The notes under the pieces are model-generated. The model worked only from the letters and a program-made list of their open reading frames with translations, did no database searches and was not told where the DNA came from. From assembly GCA_026770585.1 (NCBI GenBank), contig MU646511.1, forward strand, positions 268,328 through 282,780: a stretch of DNA of 14,453 nt. The letters run 5' to 3'. Below are positions 6,388-12,596 of the stretch, piece after piece. How positions within the stretch are numbered: the first letter of the stretch is position 1; every line of letters begins with the position of its first letter. The position numbers and the translations under genes were made by a program. The DNA comes from Baffinella frigidus (Eukaryota; Cryptophyceae; Cryptomonadales; Baffinellaceae).

Positions 6388-6517
6388 ACCCGGTGTAGGA
6401 TGACCGGAGTGACTTAACACAGTCATGTCTACTATAGGAGAGGTAAGCCAGCGGACCTCTGTTCTGTTCTCCTCAGTAAACGACTGTACTCACACGCATG
6501 GTCATCCTACACAGGGT
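6388..6517. mobile_element. MITE inserted in the telomere-like tract
   Basis: GTGTAGGATGACC (6393-6405) is exactly inverted at 6500-6512. With AACCC[G/T] outside, the ends extend to 19 bp with one mismatch. Inside, CAGTC/GACTG, AGGAGA/TCTCCT and AGAGGT/ACCTCT pair as nested stems. Both flanks are CCCTCAA-type repeats, so the element interrupts the tract. The ends match the GGACACAGTCCC-GTGTAGGATGGCC type at 7603-7701 and in the 1941-3083 arms. The centre also has an intron-like GGTAAG...TTCTCCTCAG arrangement of only 34 bp. Confidence 0.8.
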
Positions 6518-6524
6518 TGTGTCC

Positions 6525-6780
6525 TCAGAACCCTCAACCCTACACCTTACACCCTACACCCTATACCCCAAACCCTAAAGTCTAAACCCTCAACCCTCAA
6601 CCCCCAACCCTCAACTCTCAATCCTAAACCCCAAACCCTAAACCCGAAACCCCGAACCATAAACCACAATCTCTGAACCCTACTCCGTAAAGCATCAAGC
6701 CTCAAGCCTAAACCCTACAACCTACACCCTACACCCTACACCCTACACCGTATAGCCTAAACCACAACCCCTCAAGCTGA
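6525..6780. repeat. Long C-rich telomere-like tract, right part
   Basis: This continues the tract left of the MITE with CCCTCAA, CCCTACA, CCCCAAA, CCCTAAA and CCCGAAA units, including a CCCTACA run at 6726-6747. It is the last C-rich block before the strand switch. Confidence 0.9.
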
Positions 6781-6840
6781 AACCCTTCCCACACCCTTCA
6801 TCGCTTGCTGGAACCCTGAGAACGCAGCAGGGCTGGCCAG

Positions 6841-6879
6841 ATTTTTCCGGGTTTGGGTTTGGGGATCAGGGTTTGGGGG
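6841..6879. repeat. First G-rich telomere-like block after the strand switch
   Basis: GGGTTTGGGTTTGGGG, then ATCAGGGTTTGGGG: four to five heptamer-like units on the + strand. They lie about 60 bp to the right of the last C-rich units. Confidence 0.8.
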
Positions 6880-6927
6880 AGCACGCGTGGCGGCCGTGTT
6901 GGTAATAACAATGGTGTACACATGGTA

Positions 6928-6955
<28 letters not shown>
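6928..6955. repeat. (TC)14 microsatellite
   Basis: A pure dinucleotide run of 28 bases. It produces alternating Arg-Glu frames on the minus strand, which are artefacts. Confidence 0.97.
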
Positions 6956-6958
<3 letters not shown>

Positions 6959-7235
6959 GACACCCCCTTTGTTTATTGACAGAGGTGTTTGTTGATTGAC
7001 GAAGGTCTCTGGCCATCTTCCTGGGAGAAGGGCGCAACGCGGGAGGAAGCACTCTCCACTCTCTACATCAAGGTCAGTCATCTCTTGTACATTCCACGGA
7101 GCTACGGCCATTTGAGCTTCGTCCGTGGAGGGAATGAGTTGTTTTGACCTTCAAAATGGATCGAAAAACTCGTAACCCACACCCCAGCCTGCATCAGTTT
7201 TTAACGAAAAATTGGTAGCGATGAGACTGGTTGAT
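6956..7235. other. Unassigned sequence with a Trihelix-free hairpin region
   Basis: Mostly unique sequence with no recognised gene. CATTCCACGGA near 7089-7099 pairs with TCCGT-GGA...GAATG near 7122-7136. The word CGTCCGTGGAGG is shared with the ankyrin relic area at 3091-3102, which is suggestive but short. Confidence 0.35.
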
Positions 7236-7243
7236 GGGTACTC

Positions 7244-7322
7244 GTCGGCCACCCTACGGCCCTAGGCACAGCCCTACCGTAGGGTCCTAGGAGGAGGAGG
7301 CGCTTTCTTGTACACGAGATAC
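7244..7322. mobile_element. MITE-like foldback, family A, diverged copy 3
   Basis: The core GGCCCTAGGCACAGCCCTAC, then CGTAGGGTCCTAGG, matches copies 1 and 2, with an 11-base deletion in the left stem relative to copy 1. The right end, TTTCTTGTACACGAGATACA, is a decayed version of TTTCTTATGAGCGAGGTA. The left end GGTACTCGTC is a remnant of GGTACCTCGCTC. The element is clearly old. Confidence 0.65.
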
Positions 7323-7501
7323 AACGTGTAGATTGCGCATGACACCTCTCGGCGCCCCTACTCAGACAGCTTCGGTGGGGGTTGTTACATGGCGGGTGTG
7401 TTGGCGGTAATAGAGGTGAGAAGTGGAAGTAAGATGCGGAGGCCTGATTTGACCTGGACCTGGGCGCCAGACGTACCGGAGGGCCAACCTCATTTCGAAC
7501 A

Positions 7502-7560
7502 GTGTTCTCGCACCACCGCCGCACACGCTTCTTGTGTTCTCGCACCACCGCCGCACACGC
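7502..7560. repeat. 27-bp word repeated at a 32-bp spacing
   Basis: GTGTTCTCGCACCACCGCCG plus CACACGC occurs at 7502-7528 and identically at 7534-7560. The exact identity implies a recent duplication. A long minus frame (7788-7201) crosses it, but I consider that frame incidental. Confidence 0.95.
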
Positions 7561-7602
7561 CAAGAGCCTGGGTTCCATCTCCAAATTGGCGAACCCAAAT
7601 TC

Positions 7603-7701
7603 TGGGGACACAGTCCCATACGGCCTTATATCTACTTCTAGTGGACGTGACTGTGGTGCATGTAAAGTCACCCCGGCCATCCTACACGGGACTGTGTCCC
7701 A
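7603..7701. mobile_element. Small foldback with GGGACACAGTCCC ends
   Basis: TGGGGACACAGTCCC...CGGCC (7603-7624) is inverted as GGCC...GGGACTGTGTCCCA (7675-7701). Each end is itself palindromic (GGGAC/GTCCC). A further stem, GTGACT/AGTCAC, lies inside. It belongs to the same terminal-sequence family as 6388-6517 and the arms at 1941-2020 and 3008-3083. It has no coding capacity. Confidence 0.75.
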
Positions 7702-7785
7702 AACAAACAGACTAGAAGAGGTAGACGCAGTCTTGCGCGGGTGCTGTGTCGAGGAGCGCGTCGCCCGACAGAACCTGCGCGTCGC

Positions 7786-7895
7786 CAAAAGTCAACCTCC
7801 CTTCGCACATCGGCAAAAGTCAACTCCCGATCCTTTAGGTCCTTGAGGTTCTTTACGTTGGCACATCGGCAAAAGTCATCCTCCGTTCGCACACG
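7786..7895. repeat. 27-bp repeats of the CGGCAAAAGTCAACTCC type, with an insert
   Basis: CGCCAAAAGTCAACCTCC, CGGCAAAAGTCAACTCCC and CGGCAAAAGTCATCCTCC recur with TTCGCACA between them. Between units 2 and 3 lies the minus-strand NLKDLKD motif (7830-7850). On the minus strand the unit encodes a nine-residue pattern (REVDFWRRA, RELTFADVR, TEDDFCRCA), so the repeat may come from protein-coding DNA. The surrounding minus frame is open from 7940 to 7668. I cannot name a family. Confidence 0.65.
7830..7850 (-). other. NLKDLKD motif, copy 3
   Basis: On the minus strand the codons read NLKDLKD, continuous with ANVK before and RELTF after, inside the open frame 7940-7668. It interrupts the 27-bp repeat series, which suggests an insertion that kept the frame. 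Confidence 0.45.
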
Positions 7896-7899
7896 TGAG

Positions 7900-8044
7900 G
7901 GGCGCCTCGCGAACATGGAGCCGTCCCCCTCTAGGACCACCCGAAACCCTGAGGGCCTACGGGGCGCGCGGCGGTCTCAAGGGTCTATGACTCCCCCGAC
8001 CCTTCCCGTCCCGCACACTTCGAAGCGATTTTGAATAACCTCTA
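7900..8044. other. Unassigned spacer
   Basis: Unique sequence between the 27-bp repeats and dispersed repeat R1. I see no gene, stem or tandem repeat that I can support. Confidence 0.4.
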
Positions 8045-8167
8045 AGCGATCAGACGTAGGACTTTACGGTAGGCAATCCGCAGGGACATAGGGGGGGTTC
8101 GTGCGGAGAAGGTAATGGAAAGGTGGTTAGAATCTGGCATTAAAGCCCTTCGTAGCCCGCTGTGTGG
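8045..8167. repeat. Dispersed repeat R1, copy 2
   Basis: Collinear with 1614-1745 on the same strand. TACGGTAGGCAAT, GGGACATAGG, AGAATCTG and the 22 identical terminal bases ending GCCCGCTGTGTGG are shared. Here the end is followed by AAATGCCAGA, not by a MITE, so the common boundary is probably the end of R1 itself. Confidence 0.8.
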
Positions 8168-8390
8168 AAATGCCAGATTATATCTCAGACTTGGCGTTTG
8201 TTGTTGGAGCCATTTCATACTGTTAGGGGATCAAATGCCATAATTTGCACAGGACATTCTTTAGACGGACGCTTTGCGAAATGTCATCTATTCGGTCAAG
8301 CGATGAGGTTAGGGGTGAGAGATGAGGGGTGAGGTACCGTCTCGCCAGTCTCCAACTTCCCCCAGACTTCTGGTTTGAAGCATTTAGGCT
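8168..8390. other. Unassigned spacer with a short repeated word
   Basis: No gene is seen. ACCGTCTCGCCAGT at 8336-8349 recurs at 8463-8476, each shortly before a run of C and CTTC/CTTG sequence. A short GGGGTGAG repeat lies at 8312-8333. Confidence 0.5.
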
Positions 8391-8460
8391 TTCGGGTGTA
8401 GGGTGTAGGCGTTAGGGTGTAGAGTGTAGGGTGCAGGACCCTGGACCCTGGGGGGGGGGG
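8391..8460. repeat. G-rich heptamer block ending in an 11-base G run
   Basis: GGGTGTAGGGTGTAGGCGTTAGGGTGTAGAG-type units are followed by GGACCCTGGACCCTG and a homopolymer of 11 G at 8450-8460. The G run is prone to slippage, so its length in the assembly is uncertain. Confidence 0.85.
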
Positions 8461-8587
8461 CGACCGTCTCGCCAGTGGCGGACTTGCCCCATCCCCCCCA
8501 CGGTTCTTCTGACACCGACGCCTCCACCTCCTGCGTGAAGGGGCAGTGTTTAGTATTTCGGGTTTAGGTGCTAGGGTTTAGGGTTAC

Positions 8588-8622
8588 TCCGTTATTTCCA
8601 TTATTTCCGTTATTTCCGATTT
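8588..8622. repeat. 10-bp tandem repeat TTATTTCCGT
   Basis: CCGTTATTTCCATTATTTCCG, then TTATTTCCGATTTATT: three to four units of a 10-base repeat just after a TTTAGGG-like word at 8575-8583. Confidence 0.8.
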
Positions 8623-8937
8623 ATTAAAGAGGATTGTCGGTGTCAGCCTCCGGTTTCAGATGAATCGCTTCTTACCCAGCGTTGTTGTCAAATCGCCGGC
8701 AGCGCGGAAAATTTCATCTCGACAAGTTATTTGGGTGTCTTGGAGTGGTCTCGCGATAAGGCATTTTGTTGACGTTTGCGTGGGGCGTGGACCTCATCCC
8801 TCCCTCCCTCTCTCCCACGGAACTCATCTCGACAAGTCATTATGTTGACTTAGCGTGCTATGTCGAAAAATCGTTTTGTTGACTCATGTTAAGTCTTCTG
8901 AGATGAAATTGAGGAAGTGGCCTGCACCTCGTCCCTT

Positions 8938-9141
8938 CCACTCGAGGCTTGGAACAGGGACTATTTCTCAAATGTTGTTATTGGAATTTGTACCAGTCAC
9001 GGGCGGGGTTTGGTCACGTAGCTAACGAATATTCGTTATCTACGTGACCAAACGCGGCCATTCGTGTGAAATTTACTACACACCGCCCCACTTGTAAAGG
9101 AACCACGTTGTTAAAATAGTGGCATTTCTGGCCTCGAGTGG
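8938..9141. mobile_element. ~204-bp foldback element with a long central palindrome
   Basis: CCACTCGAGGC (8938-8948) is exactly inverted as GCCTCGAGTGG (9131-9141), and ACTATTT (8960-8966) as AAATAGT (9114-9120), at nearly equal distances from the ends. The middle holds a 46-bp palindrome (9008-9053). The arms in between are diverged but alignable in places. The outer pairs and the palindrome are offset by about 9 bp, so indels have occurred. It has no coding capacity. Confidence 0.7.
9008..9053. repeat. 46-bp spacer-free palindrome, one mismatch
   Basis: GTTTGGTCACGTAG-C-TAACGAAT is followed directly by ATTCGTTA-T-CTACGTGACCAAAC. Only the pair 9022/9039 fails to match. There is no loop, so this would extrude as a cruciform. 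It includes the CACGT(A)/TACGTG words of bZIP/bHLH-type sites, but no gene is nearby to give that meaning. Confidence 0.95.
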
Positions 9142-9437
9142 TTCCCCTCCACCAAGGCAGACGTTGGAACCAGCTACCATAGGCCCGGCCGAGAGACCAG
9201 CACGGGGCTCTCCGTTTCCTCTCGACAAGTCATTTTGTCGACTTTGCGAGGTCTCGAGAAGTCATTGTTGACTTTTTGCGTGGATGGGTGTATTATTTGA
9301 GTAAATTTTTGAAAACCCAAGGTATTTCAGGCTGACGGGGAAACGCGCACCTGATCTCGTCCCCCCTTGCCAAGGTTTTGGAACCACTGGAGCACATCCA
9401 ACACACTGTTTGGGGGGTTCTCTTGCTCCTCCTGGGT

Positions 9438-9870
9438 TTGAGGTTTGGGGTTTAGGGTTTAGGGTTTAGGGTTGAGGGTTTAGGGTTTGGGGTTTAGGGT
9501 TTAGGGTTTAGGGTGTAGGGTGTAGGGTGTAGGGTGTAGGGTGTAGGGTTTAGGGTGTAGGGTGTAGGGTGTAGGGTGTAGGGTGTAGGGTGTAGGGTGT
9601 AGGGTGTAGGGTGTAGGGTGTAGGGTGTAGGGTTTAGGGTTTAGGGTTTAAGGTTTAGTGTTCAGTGTTTAGGGTTTAGTGTTTAGGGTTTAGGGTTCAG
9701 GGTTTGGGGTTTAGGGTTTCGGGTTTAGGGTTTCGGGTTTCGGGTTTAGGGTTTAGGGTTTAGGGTTTATGGTGTAGGGTGTAGGGTTTAGGGTTTAGGG
9801 TTTCAAAGTGAGGCTTAGGTTTTGAGGTTTAGGCTTGGGTTTAGGGTTGGGCTCAGGGTGTAAGATTTAG
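9438..9870. repeat. G-rich telomere-like heptamer array with a TGTAGGG block
   Basis: The array holds TTTAGGG, TTTGGGG, TTGAGGG and TTTCGGG units. Its core is five TGTAGGG units (9514-9548), one TTTAGGG (9549-9555) and eleven more TGTAGGG units (9556-9632), all in exact 7-base register. Telomere-like variants continue to about 9870 (TTCAGTG, TTTAGTG, TTTCGGG). Confidence 0.95.
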
Positions 9871-9979
9871 TGTTGACTGTCGCTTTTGCTACAGCGAGGG
9901 TGTCCGGGATCGAATGGTGTCTCGTCACTCACTTTTCAAGAGGCTGCGATACGTTGATCACTGTCGAATACTCTGCGAG

Positions 9980-10124
9980 TAATCTCATTTCGGAACACAA
10001 CATGATCTGTTAACAAGCACCCTCATCCAAGCCTTGGTTTTATGCCTGACACATCATATTCACCATTATCGTCGGCGTTGGAAGCCTTAAGATACACACC
10101 AGATTCTGTTATGTTCCCAGATTA
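9980..10124. mobile_element. 145-bp MITE splitting a copy of repeat R2
   Basis: The left end TAATCT...GGAACACAACATGATCTG is matched in inverse orientation by the right end (CAGATTCTGTTATGTTCCCAGATTA). It interrupts R2: CTGCGAGT on the left and AATCAGGAAGA on the right are contiguous in the undisturbed copy at 10282-10302. TA is present at both junctions, which would fit a TA target-site duplication as in mariner-like MITEs. It has no coding capacity. Confidence 0.65.
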
Positions 10125-10359
10125 AATCAGGAAGAAGAGGAAGAAGGTGCTTACCGCGCCTGGGGCGAGGGTGTCCGGGATCGGATGGTGCCATTGTTAT
10201 TGGCGCCGTTTACGGAGGTGAAACGCGCCATTTATGGAAGCAGAGGCGTCGCGTATGGAGGCAATGTATGGACACTATAGACTGCGAGTTATGATCAGGA
10301 AGAGGAAGAACGAGAAGGTGCCTACCGATTTCGCGCCGTCTGCAGCGAGGGGGTCCGGG

Positions 10360-10442
10360 TTTAGTGTTGGGCTTAGGGTTGTGGGTTTGGGGTTTGGGTT
10401 GGGTTTAAGGTTGGGCGTAGGGTGTAGGGTGTAGGGTGTAAG
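10360..10442. repeat. G-rich heptamer-like block between R2 copies
   Basis: TTTAGTG, TTGGGCTTAGGG, TTTGGGG and TGTAGGG units lie between two R2 copies. The predicted frames here (VGLGFGLGLRLGV type) are repeat artefacts. Confidence 0.85.
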
Positions 10443-10639
10443 TTTGACCGTCAATTTCGCACCTGGGGCTCGGCTGTCCGGGATGGGGGGGGTGTCGTCA
10501 CTCACTTTTCACAGGCTGCGATACGTGGACCACTTTCGAAGAGACAGCGAGTGATGAGGAAGGCGAGGAAGAAGGTGCGTACCGATTTGGCGAGAGTGTC
10601 CGGGATCGGAGGGTGCCACTCGTGCCCCTCGGGGTGCTC

Positions 10640-10728
10640 CTCGCCTGGGACGGGCCCGCCTCGGGACCAAGTCTCTCCAACGGCTCCAAGGACGGGCCCG
10701 CCTCGAGAGTCTGGGAGGGGCACCGCCC
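10640..10728. repeat. GGGCCCGCCTC repeat block, inverted copy of 13350-13465
   Basis: GACGGGCCCGCCTCGGGACC and GGACGGGCCCGCCTCGAGAG, with AGTCTCTCCAACGGCTCCAA between, are matched in reverse orientation at 13357-13445. The frame it opens (GPPRDQVSPTAPRTGPPRES) is also open in the inverted copy (minus strand), so the block may descend from coding sequence rich in Pro/Arg. No flanking domain is recognised. Confidence 0.75.
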
Positions 10729-10756
10729 TGCTCCCCGCCAAGTACTCCAGCTGCGT

Positions 10757-11463
10757 TGGGGTCAAGTTTGGGGTTTAGGGATCAGGGATTAGGAATCAGG
10801 GTTGAAGGATCACGGATTAGGGGCTCCGACCAGCCCATCTCCTCTAAACCCTAGATCCCAAACCCGAAGGTGATGCGCGCCGCGCAACTCACAACTCACT
10901 GGGAGTAACCCCATCTGGCGTAGGGTTTGTGTTGTGTGTTCCGTGTCTCGGGAATCATGTTGCGGGTTTCGGGTTTCGAAGCCCATCGAGGGTTTAGGGA
11001 TTAGAGGTTAGTTTCGGGTTTCGGGTGTGGGGCTAGCACCTCGAGGGAGACAGGCTCCTGTGTGTCGCCAGGATCCGACCTGGTTTCAGGCGTCGGGTTT
11101 AGATCTTCGGGTTTCGGGTTTCGGGTTTCGGGTTTCGTGTCTCGGGCTTATGGTTTCGTGTTTCGGGCTGCGTGTTTCGCGTTTCGTGTTTCTGGTTTCT
11201 GGTTTCTGGTTTCTGGTTTCGGGCGAGACCCAGCGAGGCTCGGATTCGACGAGACCCGCTCGGACGTCCATACCGAAACCCGAACCCCGAAACCCGAAAC
11301 CTCAAACACACGAAACACGAAAAACGAAGCCCCAAACCCGAAACACGAAACAGTATCCGTTCCTGGGTGTCGAGTGTCGGGTTTTGGGTTCCGGATCTCA
11401 GATTTCGGGTTCCGGGTAGAGCGCTGCGGGTTCAGGGTCGATGGTGTAGGGAGTAGGGATTAG
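10757..11463. repeat. Mixed G-rich and C-rich telomere-like blocks, TTTCGGG type
   Basis: Degenerate GGGATCAGGGATTAGG units (10770-10825) are followed by TTTCGGG and TTTCTGG blocks at 11104-11222. The orientation reverses to CCCGAAA/ACACGAAA at 11267-11352, then returns to G-rich at 11377. GTTTCGTGTTTCGGG at 11153-11168 and its inverse near 11335-11352 make a partial inverted repeat. A short C-rich word (CTCTAAACCCTAGATCCC) occurs at 10843-10860. The RVSGFGF-type frames on both strands are translations of the heptamer and not genes. Confidence 0.85.
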
Positions 11464-11511
11464 GGCGAGACCCAGCTGGGCTCGGAGAGGAGACCCGCTC
11501 GGCTGTCCAGA
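11222..11511. repeat. ~48-bp direct repeat pair GGCGAGACCCAGC...GACCCGCTCGG
   Basis: The segments at 11222-11270 and 11464-11511 share GGGCGAGACCCAGC, GGCTCGGA, GAGACCCGCTCGG and GTCCA in order. Each follows directly on a G-rich heptamer block. Confidence 0.8.
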
Positions 11512-11950
11512 GATTGCCGGCCATATCGATTCGCGCGCCAGCCCCGCCGGAGACCCCTGGGTCCAAGTGCATTCTCCCGGCCGCTTCCTGGTGAAGGGTT
11601 GAGGGGTTACGGTTCGGGTTTAGGGCAACGCCGGCGTTTTCGAAGAGCACGGGGTCGCTTGGCAACCGCCCGACCGCTTCCGGTCGGGAGTGGGGCCTTG
11701 CTCGGATAGCGATGGGGCCAACGCATCGGGCAGTTTCTTGCCAGCCTTCCAAAAGAGGAATTCTAGCGCCCACAGCTTGGGCGCGACTGGTACGAATTTT
11801 CAATTCATTCCCGATCCGTTTGACCCCTCGCAATCCAATCAAGGATTGGTGATTCTGGTTTACGGGTCGGGAGTGGGGTTTGGGGGTTTGGGGTTTCGAG
11901 GTTTTGGGGAAGGCGCGTGTGCTCTGTGCAGAGTTGGTGCTGCCGAGAAA
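11512..11950. other. Unique sequence, no recognised gene; one strong hairpin
   Basis: A minus frame (11842-11432) and a plus frame (from 11690) are both open. Neither shows a known motif, and both end in heptamer repeats, so I do not call them. CCCGACCG-CTTC-CGGTCGGG at 11669-11688 is a perfect 8-bp stem with a 4-base loop. CGGCCGCTTCCTGG near 11580 is a similar but unpaired word. Confidence 0.45.
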
Positions 11951-12140
11951 TGGTTTAGGGTTTGGAGTTTGGGGTTTCGGGTTTTTGGTTTGGGATTTGG
12001 GGGTTCGGGTTCAGCGTGTAGGATTCAGGCTTTCGGGTTTCTAGATTCGGGTTCAGCGTTTCGAGTTTCGGGGTTTTGGTTTCGGGTTCAGCGTGAACCC
12101 AAAACCCGAAACCCGAAACCCGAAACTCGAAACGCTGAAC
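11951..12140. repeat. Heptamer-derived block ending in a 90-bp foldback
   Basis: G-rich TTTGGGG/TTTCGGG units run from about 11952. GTTCAGCGTTTCGAGTTTCG then GG (12051-12072) is exactly inverted at 12119-12140, turning the strand from G-rich to C-rich (CCCGAAA x3 at 12103-12124). It is a head-to-head inversion of telomere-like sequence. Confidence 0.9.
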
Positions 12141-12238
12141 TCGGAACCACGGGGTTCCAAGAATTCCGACCTGTGCCACCAAGTCAATTGTCAGATTATT
12201 GCTCAGGAAACACGCCAAAAGTCAGCAATTGGTCACGC

Positions 12239-12261
12239 GTCGCGCCGCTTTTCGGCGCGAC
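12239..12261. repeat. GC hairpin GTCGCGCCG-CTTTT-CGGCGCGAC
   Basis: Nine-base perfect arms with a 5-base loop. CCAAGTCAATTG upstream (12178) and CGACTTGG after the hairpin give a weaker outer pairing. This could be a structured element end or a regulatory stem; no gene is adjacent. Confidence 0.85.
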
Positions 12262-12302
12262 TTGGAAAGTCACAGAAGAATCTAGATTCTTTTCATCTGA
12301 AA

Positions 12303-12348
12303 ATTACTACTCACGTTCTACATTTATTACTACTCACAAAGTACATTT
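12303..12348. repeat. 23-bp tandem repeat, two units
   Basis: ATTACTACTCACGTTC then TACATTT at 12303-12325, and ATTACTACTCACAAAG then TACATTT at 12326-12348. A run of T follows. Confidence 0.92.
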
Positions 12349-12379
12349 ATTTTTTTCGAATGGGTAGCCTCGTGTAGGT

Positions 12380-12508
12380 CTGTCCGAGTAAATCAGGGCG
12401 CGTCATCATTCGTGTGAGAGCAGGGGCTCCAGAACAAATTAAATACTTTTAGACGTCTAACTGTATTTCATGACGAGCCAAACTTTAAAGGTGACTTTAC
12501 TCGGACAG
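12380..12508. mobile_element. 129-bp MITE with 4-bp target-site duplication AGGT
   Basis: The element starts CTGTCCGAGTAAA (12380-12392) and ends with its exact inverse TTTACTCGGACAG (12496-12508). TCA/TGA next to the ends extends the pairing with one extra base on the right. AGGT occurs immediately outside both ends (12376-12379 and 12509-12512). Inner stems CGTCAT/ATGACG and AAATAC/GTATTT and the palindrome TTAGACGTCTAA make most of it self-complementary. It has no coding capacity. This is the best-defined mobile element in the window. Confidence 0.85.
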
Positions 12509-12596
12509 AGGTAGACCGTGACGCGAGAGTGCCCAGGCACGTTTGACCAAGTAGCCCCCCTCCCGTCCGACATCACGACCGCCCCCTGCGTCTGGG

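Larger units (their letters stand above)
8717..9283. repeat. Six dispersed copies of a ~32-bp dyad repeat
   Basis: Copies start TCTCGACAAGT or a variant at 8717, 8749, 8827, 8861, 9220 and 9252. The common pattern is TCTCGACAAGTCATTTTGTT, then GACTTTGCGTGG. In the best copy (9220) CGACAA pairs with TTGTCG and AAGTC with GACTT, so the unit is a small dyad. Copies occur in adjacent pairs (8717/8749, 8827/8861, 9220/9252). They flank the foldback at 8938-9141. They resemble a dispersed binding-site cluster or the remnants of a tandem satellite. Confidence 0.75.
9873..10620. repeat. Composite repeat family R2 (four to five copies)
   Basis: Three sub-blocks recur in order: one containing GGGTGTCCGGGATCGGATGG (near 9898, 10169, 10354 partial, 10475, 10596), one containing CGTCACTCACTTTTCA and GGCTGCGATACGT (9923-9955, 10496-10527), and one containing AGGAAGAGGAAGAAGGTGC then TACCGATTT (10127, 10296, 10556). 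Copy 9873-9979 plus 10125-10200 is one unit split by an insertion. The copy at 10443-10620 is the most complete. Heptamer tracts separate the copies. Short open frames are not conserved between copies, so the family is probably non-coding. Confidence 0.75.

Noticed and set aside
6443-6476. A functional 34-bp intron inside the MITE
   Set aside because: The GT-AG and pyrimidine tract fit, but the length is below usual spliceosomal limits and no flanking reading frame is present. It is kept only as a speculative remark.
6772-7111. Minus frames rich in RERERERE
   Set aside because: They are translations of the (TC)14 microsatellite.
7502-7560. CRISPR-like repeat-spacer pattern
   Set aside because: Only two repeat units with a 5-base gap, in eukaryotic DNA and without cas genes.
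7201-7788. 195-codon minus-strand ORF
   Set aside because: It crosses an exact 27-bp duplication, a foldback (7603-7701) and a decayed MITE, and shows no domain. Openness is explained by GC-rich repeats.
11690-12367. 225-codon plus-strand ORF and the facing 136-codon minus ORF
   Set aside because: Much of the plus ORF is translated TTTGGGG/TTTCGGG heptamers and a foldback. The unique first 60 codons show no motif I recognise.
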